From Corynebacterium glucuronolyticum DSM 44120 (GTDB taxonomy: Bacteria; Actinomycetota; Actinomycetes; Mycobacteriales; Mycobacteriaceae): a DNA stretch of 64,000 nucleotides. Numbering within the stretch: the stretch's first letter is position 1; each line of letters starts with the position of its first letter. The notes beneath the pieces were generated by a model. It did not search any database and had not been told where the DNA came from. It was given only the letters and a program-made list of their open reading frames with translations. Location of the stretch: NCBI RefSeq assembly GCF_030440595.1, contig NZ_CP047452.1:2666001-2730000 (forward strand). Reading direction: 5' to 3'. Below are positions 43,694 through 52,207 of this stretch, in pieces. The position numbers and the translations under genes are program-made.

Positions 43694-44614
43694 TTAGAGC
43701 TCCCACGCGCGACCGGGCGCGGACCACTGAACGCTGGGAAAGGGCTTGCGATCGTCGTTCCAGTAGCGCTCGAGTTCTTTTAGGTAGAGCTTTCTTTGCC
43801 AGGAATTGTTGTCCACTCTGATCGGAAGGAGGCCTTCGCTTATCAGGCGGCGCTCGCGAGTGCGTTCGTTGTTGACAGCCTTGATTCCGTCGTGCCCTTT
43901 GGTCTTGGCTTGGCCGTCGTATTCGATGACGATGGATTTTTCCGGGTAGAAGAAGTCGACGCGGGCGAATTCCACGCCCTCGGAGTCGCGGATCACAGCC
44001 TGCTGGTAGGGCGGCTCGAAGCCGTTGAGGAAGAGATTTACTTTGACATCGCTTTCACGGGGGCTTTCGGAAAGATGGTTAATGAGGCGGACGGCGGTGC
44101 GGGCGCGGTCGATGCCTTTGGTTACGTGGCGGGCCTCGAGGGCATCGGTGAGCTCGGCTTTTGTGGTTTTGTTGTACACCACCGCCCAGTCGCCAGCGCG
44201 GACGGCTTCGCCGAGGCTGTTCCAGCGGGCGATGTCGATGATTGTGAGAGCTGCGGAGGTGACGAAGACGTCGTAGCCATCGACGTCTATGATGCGTAGG
44301 TCGTCTGTAGGGATGCGCTTTTTTACGATGCCGGGGCGTTTTTTGCCAGTTCCGATGATGGGGATGTCGGCATGTTTGAGGTAGGTCGTCGGGAAGCCCC
44401 AGAGGGTGGCGGCGGCCTTGCCGACGAGGACTCGGCCCTCGATGCCGAGCGCCAGGCAGCGCAATTTGTACTGGTCCCAGTGCTTAAGGTCCCAGTAGGT
44501 GTGCCGATCGATGTAGACGCCGCAGGCGAGCTTGATGAGCTCGCTGGTGTCGAACCGCTGGCGCTGCGTGGATGTAAACCCCCGAGTAAGAATGAGATGA
44601 TCCCCCAACTTCAT
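43694..44614 (-). CDS. AbiEi-like/DUF559-type protein with endonuclease-like C-terminus
   Basis: A 306-residue protein common in actinobacteria as multiple paralogues. The N-terminal half (LIKLACGVYIDRHTYWDL, VLVGKAAATLWGFP) matches the winged-helix and core of type IV AbiEi antitoxins. The C-terminal half (SPRESDVKVNLFLNGF, then FARVDFFYPEKSIVIEYDGQ) carries the E...D...EYDG residues of the Vsr/DUF559 PD-(D/E)XK endonuclease fold. No AbiEii partner is nearby. The role is unproven; an orphan restriction-like or regulatory function is possible. Confidence 0.75.
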   Translation of the reverse strand: MKLGDHLILTRGFTSTQRQRFDTSELIKLACGVYIDRHTYWDLKHWDQYKLRCLALGIEGRVLVGKAAATLWGFPTTYLKHADIPIIGTGKKRPGIVKKRIPTDDLRIIDVDGYDVFVTSAALTIIDIARWNSLGEAVRAGDWAVVYNKTTKAELTDALEARHVTKGIDRARTAVRLINHLSESPRESDVKVNLFLNGFEPPYQQAVIRDSEGVEFARVDFFYPEKSIVIEYDGQAKTKGHDGIKAVNNERTRERRLISEGLLPIRVDNNSWQRKLYLKELERYWNDDRKPFPSVQWSAPGRAWEL

Positions 44615-44687
44615 GATTCACATTGTCACACGGGCTGGGGGATCCTGCCACTCGAGTTGGCCTCTGCTCTGAAGGACGGACAAAATC

Positions 44688-44765
44688 CTGCATTTGTGTC
44701 AAAATGTGGGGTTTGAAATTCTGCATTTGTGTCAAAATGTGGGGTTTGAAATTCTGCATTTGTGT
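44688..44765 (+). repeat. 33-bp tandem repeat, about 2.4 copies
   Basis: Two identical 33-base units (44688-44720 and 44721-44753), each starting ctgcatttgtgtcaaaatgt, and a 12-base third start to 44765. They lie upstream of the AbiEi-like gene, and the aattctgcattt start recalls the motif at 37902 before the AAA ATPase. Confidence 0.8.
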
Positions 44766-44801
44766 TTTCAGGGAGCTATTACCCGTGCTCAAGGGGGTAA
44801 A

Positions 44802-45336
44802 TCATGATGCGCGGGTGGCGCCACTGAGGGCTTTGCCCCAGGAGATCTTGGAGCCGTTGTTGAGGATCGCGAACTTGTAGATCTTGGCTACGTAGTAGAC
44901 GGTGATGGCGGTGATGGTGGCCATGATGAGCATCGATAAGCTGAACTGGGCGAGGTTCATGTAGCCGGAGGCGTATTGGAGCGGGGCGTTGCCGATGGAC
45001 AGGGGCGGCAGCCAGGCGAACAGCTGCATCCACCACGTATCCACCTTGCCGAAGAAAATTGCCGGGGTATACAGCGTGACAAAGATGGGGAACATGATCG
45101 GGGGCCTGGGCGGAGTGCAGATCCTCGGTGCGCTGGATGAGGGCGAGCCAGGAAACCTCACCCGCGTCGGCGGTGGTGACCCCGATGACGGTGCGCATGG
45201 TGGTGGATTTTCCGGCACCGTTTGCACCGACGAAGCCGTAGATTTCGCCCGGGCGGATGTGGAGTGAGATGCCTTTGAGCACGTCAATGGACCCGTAGGA
45301 CTTCCACAGGTCCGTGACCTGCAAGCCGTCGTTCAT
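44802..45336 (-). pseudogene. Fusion relic of an ABC ATPase and its ABC-2 permease
   Basis: Read from ATG 45336, the protein starts as a NatA-type ABC ATPase (FVGANGAGKSTTMRTVIG, intact Walker A) but after GEVSW switches in frame to the C-terminal part of an ABC-2 permease (LALIQRTEDLHSAQAP). One extra C in a run of five (G5 on plus, 45100-45104) then shifts the frame; the permease continues in another frame (IMFPIFVTLYTPAIFFGKVD to the stop at 44802). An internal deletion of about 1.5 kb between the adjacent ATPase and permease genes explains it. No working transporter remains. Confidence 0.8.
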
Positions 45337-45459
45337 TGTGCACCGTCCTTAGGTTTAGGTTGGTTTTCGCTGGTACAGAAAGGCTCGGCGGGGCGCAGGG
45401 CCCATCTATTCGCGTCTAGTATTGGATTAGCAGATCCAAAGAGGGGGAATAAAGCACCG

Positions 45460-46131
45460 ATGACAAAACGTCGCATTTACCTATACGCAGACGAAACCGG
45501 AAACCTTGATTACAGTGGCACCCCTAACCCCAAAGGAGGTGGTGCTTCGACATATTTTGGTTTTGGTACTGCGACCTTCCAAACAGATCGGCACGGAGAT
45601 GACCTCCTGGAGGGCCTACATTTGCGTGCGAAAAATGCAAAGGAAGGTTTGAGCCTGCCAAGAGGATTTCATGCTGTCGATGACTCTCGAAAGACGAGAG
45701 AAGAAATGTTCAACCTAGTTAAGGAACAAGCCCCACGATTCGACACCACATTCCTATACAAATCCAATGCATACCCGCAGTTCAGAGAAAAGGGACCAAT
45801 GTATCTCTACAGAATGGCTTGGTACTTACATCTCAAAGAAATCGCAAGACAGGTGTCCGATGAACACGATGAGTTGTACGTTATCGTAGCCGAGTTTGGA
45901 ACCAAGAAGTTTAAGACCGCTGCACACAAGGCTATTGAGGAAGTTTGTGACCAGATTTCCCGTGACATTACTCTCTGCATCTGGAGTGCCCAATCTGCGT
46001 GGGGACTGCAAGTTGCCGACTACGGATTGTGGGCAGTACAGCGTCGTCTCGAAGGCAAGAAATGTCCCTGGTACGACTCTTGCGTAAAGCCAACGCTCAG
46101 CAGTGTATTCACGCCTTGGGGCACCCCATAA
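45460..46131 (+). CDS. DUF3800 protein
   Basis: A 223-residue protein with the DUF3800 pattern: YLYADETGNLDY at the N-terminus, FHAVDDSRKTREEMF, and the C-terminal SAQSAWGLQVADYGLWAVQR block. The arrangement of acidic residues (ADE, QVADY) suggests an RNase H-like nuclease core; the biochemical role is not established. It is lower in GC than the flanks and solitary, with a highly structured segment directly after the stop. Confidence 0.8.
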   Translation: MTKRRIYLYADETGNLDYSGTPNPKGGGASTYFGFGTATFQTDRHGDDLLEGLHLRAKNAKEGLSLPRGFHAVDDSRKTREEMFNLVKEQAPRFDTTFLYKSNAYPQFREKGPMYLYRMAWYLHLKEIARQVSDEHDELYVIVAEFGTKKFKTAAHKAIEEVCDQISRDITLCIWSAQSAWGLQVADYGLWAVQRRLEGKKCPWYDSCVKPTLSSVFTPWGTP

Positions 46132-46137
46132 AAGAAG

Positions 46138-46193
46138 ACTGGCTATCCCACCTATCGGGGTGGGAAGTCCTCCCCTGGAGGACTTGTCGCCAG
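46138..46193 (+). ncRNA. Structured RNA candidate behind DUF3800
   Basis: Seven bases after the DUF3800 stop the sequence can fold as a three-way junction: an outer stem CTGGC/GCCAG (46139-46143 with 46189-46193), hairpin 1 TCCCACC/GGTGGGA or CCCACC/GGTGGG (about 46146-46165), and hairpin 2 AAGTCCTCC/GGAGGACTT (46165-46185) with a 3-base loop. No T-tract follows, so it is not a plain terminator. Structured RNA motifs near DUF3800 genes have been described by comparative genomics; whether this belongs to one is untested. Confidence 0.45.
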
Positions 46194-46302
46194 CTTTGCT
46201 TTCAGTTTACCAAACAACTGGAACCTCCAGGCTCTTAAATCGACGTTGCAAACCGGTTCACATGACAGGAAAGGACTATCGGCGCAAAACTCGCTGCTGT
46301 AA

Positions 46303-46467
46303 TTCGCTGCGGAAGTTTTAGCTGAATATATTCTCGAAACAGAAAGGTGTGAGCAAAGTGTTTTCCTCGCCTTCGAGGTGAAAACTAGGTCGGACTACCA
46401 TGCCCGCCATGATCTCGACACCAGCGGCTACGTTGTTGTTCCGTCAAATGTGGAGCTTCACGAGTAG
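46303..46467 (+). pseudogene. C-terminal coding fragment, unknown
   Basis: An open frame without start codon or ribosome site (AEVLAEYILETERCEQSVFL, AFEVKTRSDYHARHDLDTSG, then VVVPSNVELHE and stop at 46467). It reads as the end of a lost gene. No family recognised. Confidence 0.35.
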
Positions 46468-46536
46468 AAAATCCTACAAGTCCCCCATTTGCACAAACGC
46501 CAGTAGTTGCAGTGCTACGGTGTTAGAATTTTTGCT

Positions 46537-47187
46537 ATGAAACGATGCCTTGCCCTACCCCTAGCTGCGCTTTTAACCCTGAGCTCGTGTGCCATGAGCG
46601 AAAAGACCATTGAGGGAACCAATGTTGCCTGGAAGGCGTGTGAGGGGTCCACGACCTGCGAGACGGAGGTGCATGACCTCGTCGACAAGGGGTTGCTCAC
46701 CGCGTCGGATGATGCCGACGGTGACGGCGTGATTGATGAGTCGGAGTATGCCGTCGCCAAGAAGCGCATTGAGGTGGAGGAGAAGGAGAAGGCGATCGAG
46801 AGCTCGCGGGCGTCCGAGTCGCGGGCGTCTGAGTCGCGGGCGTCTGAGTCACGGGCGTCTGAGTCGCGCGCGTCCGCGTCACGGGAATCCGAGTACCGCG
46901 CGTCTGAGCAGGCTGAGCGGCAGCGCCAGCAGCAACAGCGACAGCAGCAGCAGGAGCCCACGCAGCGCCCGCAGCAGCAGGCACCGCAACCGCAGCAGTC
47001 CCAATACCAGTGGCCGTCGGTTCCGTACCAGCCCGGTCAGGGCATGGAATGGTTTACAAAGGGGCCGTTCCAGTCTGGATGGACCTGCGACCAAGACGCC
47101 TCGACGTGGCCGGCTGATACCTCTTATTGCTTCGAAGGACCTGACGGCTACGCCTACTACTACGCACTCAGGCAGGCCGCCCGCTAG
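46537..47187 (+). CDS. Repeat-containing lipoprotein with EF-hand-like loop
   Basis: A 216-residue lipoprotein. The signal peptide ends in a lipobox LSSC (Cys18 lipidated). An EF-hand-like loop [12 protein letters not shown] (about 57-68) could bind calcium. Then comes a low-complexity block: RASES repeated five times, a Gln-rich stretch and a Pro/Gln stretch (to about 165), probably a flexible wall-spanning spacer. The last 50 residues form a small domain with two Cys ([19 protein letters not shown]). It converges with luxS (4-base overlap). The repeat is prone to copy-number change. Confidence 0.65.
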   Translation: MKRCLALPLAALLTLSSCAMSEKTIEGTNVAWKACEGSTTCETEVHDLVDKGLLTASDDADGDGVIDESEYAVAKKRIEVEEKEKAIESSRASESRASESRASESRASESRASASRESEYRASEQAERQRQQQQRQQQQEPTQRPQQQAPQPQQSQYQWPSVPYQPGQGMEWFTKGPFQSGWTCDQDASTWPADTSYCFEGPDGYAYYYALRQAAR

Positions 47188-47645
47188 GCGAAGACGGTCC
47201 CCCACTCGTCGCGCTTGGCAAGCATCTTTTCGACGGCTTCCTGGGCGCCCTTGAGGGAATGGTTCTGGCCCCAGCCACACTGCTTCTCATTGGCTGCGGG
47301 AACCTCGGTGGCGGCGAGGATGTCGCGGAAGGTCTGCTCGAGGATGTCCATGAAGTCCTCGGGGGATAGATCAAGCGTGATGGCGTAGAAGCCGGTCTGG
47401 CAGCCCATCGGGGAGAAGTCGATGAGGCGGTCGGTGTGGTTGCGCATGTGCTCGGCGGTCATGTGCTCGATGGAGTGGACGGTGGGCATCTCCAGATGCT
47501 CCTTGTTGGGTTGGCAGAACCGTACGTCAAACTTCCTTAAAACATCCCCACCGGGGAGCGTCTTCTCGTCCGCAATGCGGACGAAAGGAGCGTCGACAAG
47601 CGTGTGATCAAGATTGAAAGACTCAACATTCATGCGTTTTTCCAT
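47184..47645 (-). CDS. luxS: S-ribosylhomocysteine lyase
   Basis: A 153-residue LuxS. The zinc/active-site motif [14 protein letters not shown] (His57, Glu60, His61) is intact, as are the catalytic-loop Cys region (GCQTGFY) and the third zinc ligand in QCGWGQNHS. It cleaves S-ribosylhomocysteine to homocysteine and the autoinducer-2 precursor, recycling methyl-cycle sulfur. It is divergent from metQ (59-base gap), linking it to methionine supply. ATG 47645 has AGGGA close by; ATG 47633 is an alternative start. Confidence 0.95.
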   Translation of the reverse strand: MEKRMNVESFNLDHTLVDAPFVRIADEKTLPGGDVLRKFDVRFCQPNKEHLEMPTVHSIEHMTAEHMRNHTDRLIDFSPMGCQTGFYAITLDLSPEDFMDILEQTFRDILAATEVPAANEKQCGWGQNHSLKGAQEAVEKMLAKRDEWGTVFA

Positions 47646-47704
47646 GGTCCCTAGTTTAATGGAGTGGACTAGATTTAATCATGCGCGGACAAAGGGAGTT
47701 TGAT

Positions 47705-48466
47705 ATGGGAGTGTTAGCAAGGCTGACCGCGGTCGTTGTCGCCGTGACCCTCGGCGTGACCGGGTGCGCGACTCACACCGAGACGGAAGGCACAGCGCTC
47801 ACGGTGGGCATGAGCCCGGGGCCGTACTCCATTATCTTCAAGGACGGGATCGAGCCCCTGCTCAAGGCCAAGGGGTACACCGTCAACTACCACGTCTACC
47901 GGGACCTCAACGAGGCAACCGACGCCCTGGTGGCGGGGAATGCGGATCTCAGCGTGGAGCAATACCCGGCCTACACTGACCTATATAACAAGGCCAAGGG
48001 CGGGACGCTGGTGAATATTGATACGCTGCCGACGATCCCGGCCGGGCTGTACTCCAAGGAACACAGGTCGGTGGAGGACGTCGCCGAGGGACAGACCGTG
48101 GCCATCCCGAGAACGCCGGCGGAGCGCGATCGGGCGATGGAGCTCCTGCAAGAGGCGGGGTTTATCACGGAGAGCGACGATCGCGGACTCACCATCAGCG
48201 AGCGCAACAGCGAGGACCTGCCCGTCGAGCTGCCGAAGGTGGACTGGGTGGTGCTCCCGGGTTCTGTGAGCTACCCGGTGAAGGCGGACCCGCGCATGCA
48301 GGTCTACCAGGAGAAAATGCGCCCTGAGCTGCTGCGCGCCATCACCGTACGGAACGAGGATGCCGACAGCGCGTGGGTGCACGACGTGCAGGCCGCGTAC
48401 CACGATCCGGCTTTTGCCTCTTATATGAACAATGAGAACCTCAACAATTACTGGTATCTGCCCTAG
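47705..48466 (+). CDS. metQ: Methionine-binding lipoprotein, copy 1
   Basis: A 253-residue NlpA/MetQ-family lipoprotein. The lipobox is GVTGC (Cys about 19); the family start VGMSPGPYSIIFKDGI follows, with NADLSVEQYPAYTDLYN and PRTPAERDRAMELLQEAG later. It captures methionine or a derivative for the MetNI permease. ATG 47705 has GGGAG eight bases upstream. It shares only moderate similarity with the second copy (NNENLNNYWYLP end versus DQNVNNYWFIP), so the ligands may differ. Confidence 0.85.
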   Translation: MGVLARLTAVVVAVTLGVTGCATHTETEGTALTVGMSPGPYSIIFKDGIEPLLKAKGYTVNYHVYRDLNEATDALVAGNADLSVEQYPAYTDLYNKAKGGTLVNIDTLPTIPAGLYSKEHRSVEDVAEGQTVAIPRTPAERDRAMELLQEAGFITESDDRGLTISERNSEDLPVELPKVDWVVLPGSVSYPVKADPRMQVYQEKMRPELLRAITVRNEDADSAWVHDVQAAYHDPAFASYMNNENLNNYWYLP

Positions 48467-48477
48467 CGCGTGAATTT

Positions 48478-48550
48478 TGGTGGGCATCTGTGTGTCAGCA
48501 GACCTGACGGGCTGGAACGTTGGGTCTGCCCAATTCACAGATGCCCACCA
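48478..48550 (+). terminator. Long hairpin between the two metQ genes
   Basis: A perfect 15-bp stem (48478-48492 with 48536-48550) encloses a second 7-bp stem (48498-48504 with 48523-48529). It starts 12 bases past the first metQ stop. No clear T-tract follows, so it may be a terminator, an mRNA 3' stabiliser or a small palindromic repeat element. Confidence 0.5.
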
Positions 48551-48645
48551 TTTGTCATATCGGAGTTTTATTTCCGGCGGGCGTGTGGGGAGGGGAAATT
48601 TTCGCTATCTGGGAATAACTGGCGTAATGTCTTGTTGGTAAATAA

Positions 48646-48661
48646 TAGACACGATGGTCTT
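48646..48661. promoter_or_regulatory. McbR-type operator candidate before metQ copy 2
   Basis: TAGAC-N6-GTCTT, nine of ten positions of the TAGAC-N6-GTCTA consensus known for the corynebacterial methionine/cysteine repressor McbR. It lies about 50 bases upstream of the start at 48702, where a promoter is expected. Confidence 0.5.
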
Positions 48662-48701
48662 AGTCCGATAGACCGCTTAGTACACAAGAGGAGTTATGCC
48701 A

Positions 48702-49529
48702 ATGAACCGACCTTCGAAAATCGTTGCTGCGCTTAGTGCTGCAGCCTTAAGCTTTGGGCTCGTATCCTGCGCCGGCAATAGCGAGACCGACGCCAAGACG
48801 GTTACCGTGGGCACCTCCCCCGGGCCGTACTCCGTGCTGTTTAAGGACGGGATTCAGCCGATCCTCGAAAAGGACGGGTACACCGTTAAATACACCGACT
48901 TCTCCGACCTCATGCAGGCCAACACCGCGCTGGCCGAGGGCTCGGTAGACCTCAACGTGGACCAGCACTCCGCGTACACCGAGGTGTTTAACAAGGAAAA
49001 GGGCGCCGACCTGGTGAACTTCACCGAGCTACCGACCGTTCCGGCCGGCCTCTACTCGCAACGCCACGGCTCCCTCGACGATGTCGCCACCGGCCAGTCC
49101 GTCGCCATCCCGATCGATGCCTCCAACCTGTCGCGCGCCCTCAACCTGCTGAAGGACGCCGACTGGATCACCATCAAGGCTGAGGCTGACCCCGCTCTCC
49201 TGTCCGTCAACGACGTCGACGAGAACCCGCACAACCTTGATTTCAAACCAATGGATTCGGCGGGCATCCCGCGCGCACTGCCCGACGTGGACTGGGGTGT
49301 GCTCCCCGGCTCCATGTCGTACGCCTCCAAGGTCGACCCGAACCTGCAGCTCTTCCAGGAAAACCTGCGCCCCGAACTGATCCTCAACGCCGCCACCACG
49401 AGCGACAAGGTGGATGAGGAGTGGGTCGAAGAGGTCAAGAAGGCCTACCGCGATCCCGAGTTCCTGCAGTTTGTGGAGGACCAGAACGTGAACAACTACT
49501 GGTTCATCCCTGACTCCCTGAAGGGCTAG
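48702..49529 (+). CDS. metQ: Methionine-binding lipoprotein, copy 2
   Basis: A 275-residue NlpA/MetQ lipoprotein with lipobox FGLVSC, VGTSPGPYSVLFKDGIQPIL, then SVDLNVDQHSAYTEVFN and the C-terminal NVNNYWFIP. It starts at ATG 48702, eight bases after AGGAG; ATG 48696 is too close to that site. It is followed after four bases by metN, so it is the binding protein of this transporter operon (metQ-metN-metI). A candidate McbR operator precedes it. Confidence 0.88.
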   Translation: MNRPSKIVAALSAAALSFGLVSCAGNSETDAKTVTVGTSPGPYSVLFKDGIQPILEKDGYTVKYTDFSDLMQANTALAEGSVDLNVDQHSAYTEVFNKEKGADLVNFTELPTVPAGLYSQRHGSLDDVATGQSVAIPIDASNLSRALNLLKDADWITIKAEADPALLSVNDVDENPHNLDFKPMDSAGIPRALPDVDWGVLPGSMSYASKVDPNLQLFQENLRPELILNAATTSDKVDEEWVEEVKKAYRDPEFLQFVEDQNVNNYWFIPDSLKG

Positions 49530-49533
49530 GCCA

Positions 49534-50508
49534 ATGGCAGAGCCTGCTGTAATTTTCGACAACGTCTCCCGCACCTTTGGCGACGTCACCGCCCTTGACG
49601 GCGTGAGCCTCACCGTGCCCGAAGGCTCCATCTTCGGTGTCGTGGGAACCTCCGGCGCAGGCAAGTCGACGTTGCTGCGCACGGTCAACGGTTTGGAGAA
49701 GCCGACCGGCGGCACGGTAACCACCCTCGGGCTGGAGCCCGCTTCACTCGGGACGGCGGACCTGCGAGGTCTGCGCAGACAAGTGGGGATGATCTTCCAG
49801 CAGTACAACCTGCTGGGATCGAAAACCGTGGCGGAGAACGTCGCCATGCCGCTCACGCTGGAGGGGACGCGCGATGCGCGGCGGGTGAACGACGCGCTCG
49901 AACTCGTCGGGCTCGGCGACAAGGCCGACGCCAAGCCACGCGAACTGTCCGGCGGTCAGCGGCAACGCGTGGGGATCGCGCGTGCACTCGTCACACGGCC
50001 GCGGATTCTGCTTTGCGACGAGCCGACCAGCGCGCTCGACCCTATGACCACCGGGCAGATTCTTGACCTGCTCACACAGATCAACGAGCAGCTCGGCATC
50101 ACTATTCTCATCATCACCCACCAGATGGACGTCATCGCGCGGATCGCCGACAACGTTGCTGTCCTCGAACACGGGAAGTTGATTGAGACTGGCTCCGTCG
50201 AGGATGTGTTCAGCGCCCCGCAACAGGAGCTGACCAGGCATTTCGTGGCGACGACCGTGCCCACGACGCACCTGCAGGCCGAGGCCGACTCGATCATCCG
50301 CGTCGTCCACCGCGGCGGCGCCGGGCAGTCCGTGCTCCATGACCTGGAGACCCACGGCGTGCGCGCCCGGTTGCTGCAGGCCAATGACCTGCCGCTGCGG
50401 CGCACGACCGTCGGATCGATGGTGATTGGGCTGGACGGCAGCGCGATCGCTGACGCAATCGCGTCGTTGAGGAATACGGACGGACTGACAGTGGAGGTAA
50501 TTCGATGA
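49534..50508 (+). CDS. metN: Methionine ABC transporter ATPase
   Basis: A 324-residue ATPase with intact Walker A GTSGAGKST (38-46), LSGGQRQRVGIARAL signature, Walker B ILLCDEPTSALDP and switch THQMD. The C-terminal NIL/ACT-like domain (about 250-324) is the site where methionine inhibits transport in MetN. It overlaps metI by four bases (ATGA). It powers methionine uptake with MetQ and MetI. Confidence 0.93.
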   Translation: MAEPAVIFDNVSRTFGDVTALDGVSLTVPEGSIFGVVGTSGAGKSTLLRTVNGLEKPTGGTVTTLGLEPASLGTADLRGLRRQVGMIFQQYNLLGSKTVAENVAMPLTLEGTRDARRVNDALELVGLGDKADAKPRELSGGQRQRVGIARALVTRPRILLCDEPTSALDPMTTGQILDLLTQINEQLGITILIITHQMDVIARIADNVAVLEHGKLIETGSVEDVFSAPQQELTRHFVATTVPTTHLQAEADSIIRVVHRGGAGQSVLHDLETHGVRARLLQANDLPLRRTTVGSMVIGLDGSAIADAIASLRNTDGLTVEVIR

Positions 50509-51164
50509 ACCTAGATACACGCGTCACCGCCGACATGTACCTTTCGGCGGGTGCCGAAACCATCTACATGGTGGGCATTTCCCTGTTTATCGGCGCGCTC
50601 ATCGGCATCCCGCTGGCTTTAATGATGGTCATCACGCGGCCCGGCGGCCTGCGCCCGCAGCCCGTCGTGTACCAGGTGGTCAACGTGATCGTGAACATTT
50701 TGCGTTCGCTGCCATTCGTCATCCTCATGGTGGCGATTGTTCCATTCACCAGGCTGATCACCGGCACGTCGATCGGCACGACGGCGGCGCTGGTCCCCCT
50801 GACCATCTATATTGCGCCGTTTGTCGCCCGCCTCATCGAGCAATCCCTGCTCGAGGTGGACGCCGGCATCATCGAGGCCGCAGACTCCATGGGCGCCACC
50901 TTGTGGCAGACAATCCGCTACTTCATCCTGCCGGAGGCCAAGCCCTCCATCATCCTCGCGCTGACCACGTCGACGGTGGGACTCATCTCCGCCACCGCTA
51001 TGGCCGGGTACGTCGGCGGTGGCGGCGTGGGCGACCTCGCGCTGAGCTACGGCTACCAGCAGTTCGACACTGTCGCCATGGTGGTTACCGTGGTCATCCT
51101 CATCGTTGTGGTGCAGGGCATTCAGTCCCTGGGCAACTGGCTGAGCAGGAGGGCCAGGGGGTAG
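50505..51164 (+). CDS. metI: Methionine ABC transporter permease
   Basis: A 219-residue permease with five membrane helices. The EAA loop that docks MetN is EAADSMGATLWQTIRYFILP, and the conserved GGGGVGDLALSYGYQQF closes the last helices. It starts inside the metN stop (ATGA overlap) and is the last gene of the operon. Confidence 0.93.
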   Translation: MNLDTRVTADMYLSAGAETIYMVGISLFIGALIGIPLALMMVITRPGGLRPQPVVYQVVNVIVNILRSLPFVILMVAIVPFTRLITGTSIGTTAALVPLTIYIAPFVARLIEQSLLEVDAGIIEAADSMGATLWQTIRYFILPEAKPSIILALTTSTVGLISATAMAGYVGGGGVGDLALSYGYQQFDTVAMVVTVVILIVVVQGIQSLGNWLSRRARG

Positions 51165-51628
51165 TGCCGTTCTGCGGTGCCCGGAGCCGTGGAGATCGCG
51201 TAGCCGAAAAGTTCCGCGACTCCGGGTAGCAGGCTTGACTTCCAGAGCGTTCCACAACTCTTGGTGTAGACCAGCAGGCCAATACTTTTTGCTAAGAAGG
51301 GGATGCGGCGACGGGGTGGGGTCATGCTGCGGAGGGCATATCGAGTGCGGTTCTGGACTCACACCAGCGTACGTGTGGTTCGTCGTGTACGGTGGCTTCC
51401 TGTACCGTTTTAGCAGTGCGATTGCAGGGTACATACCAAGGCCCACAACCCCGAAACCACCGCTAGTGCTCACTCATACGCCTTTCCAGGGCAGGGGATC
51501 CAAGGCTTGTAAGCTACGAATCGTTATACAGGTTCTCCTTTATAAAACATCGATCTGTTTACCACAGGAAATACCTTTACTTTCTGCTACGATTGAACTG
51601 ACTTACATACAAAGGGATCGGAAGAAAT
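51165..51628. other. Gap without recognisable gene
   Basis: 464 bases between metI and the next gene. The right end is AT-rich (promoter-like, about 51540-51610). The rest shows no domain or repeat. Confidence 0.4.
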
Positions 51629-52186
51629 ATGAAAATCACTCCCCGGAATGTAGCGTTGGTGGCAGCTTCAGTGACTATATCGCTCACCATCACAATTCCC
51701 GTACCGGCTATGGCTCAATCCACCGAACAGGTGCCGATGTCAACTTTGGATGCCTCGTCCGCCGACGCTGCTCATGTTCCTGGTCTATGGAGAATTGAGC
51801 AAAATCCGGATGATGATGCAGAAAGTTTCGAAGAACGAGCTGGTGGAAGTATAGGACCATTTGTAATGGTTGCGGATAACCCACATTTTTCCCAAGGAAC
51901 AGTGTCAGCTCACGGTTGCTACACCGGTGGCCCCCTCGGAGGACAAGCCATTGTGAAAAATTGGATTGAGCGAAAGAATGCCAATGGAAACTGGGAAAGG
52001 GTAGCCACGGGACAACCAGTCACCGTTCCGCAGGGGTGCGGTCGAGGGAAGCGATCTAATGCCCGAGCTCAGTGCAGCAACTTTACTAGGACGCTATATA
52101 GAAATGTTGTGGATGTGGATATTTTGGGAGCCATTGATCCTCCAATGAAGGCCTATAAGGAAAACTGGGTTAATTGTGGCGTTTAG
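51629..52186 (+). CDS. Secreted hypothetical protein
   Basis: A 185-residue protein with a signal peptide (to about 29, cleavage after AMA), an acidic spacer, and a C-terminal domain with four Cys (HGCYTGG, PQGCGRGK, AQCSNFTR, NWVNCGV) that likely form two disulfides. It starts at ATG 51629 behind GGAAGAA. AT-rich compared with neighbours. No family recognised. The next gene starts 21 bases later in the same direction. Confidence 0.55.
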   Translation: MKITPRNVALVAASVTISLTITIPVPAMAQSTEQVPMSTLDASSADAAHVPGLWRIEQNPDDDAESFEERAGGSIGPFVMVADNPHFSQGTVSAHGCYTGGPLGGQAIVKNWIERKNANGNWERVATGQPVTVPQGCGRGKRSNARAQCSNFTRTLYRNVVDVDILGAIDPPMKAYKENWVNCGV

Positions 52187-52207
52187 CATTGGCATCGGTG
52201 GTTAGCG

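Noticed and set aside
44779..45336. Intact 185-residue ABC protein
   Set aside because: Only the first 55 residues are ATPase; the rest is permease sequence read partly in the wrong frame.
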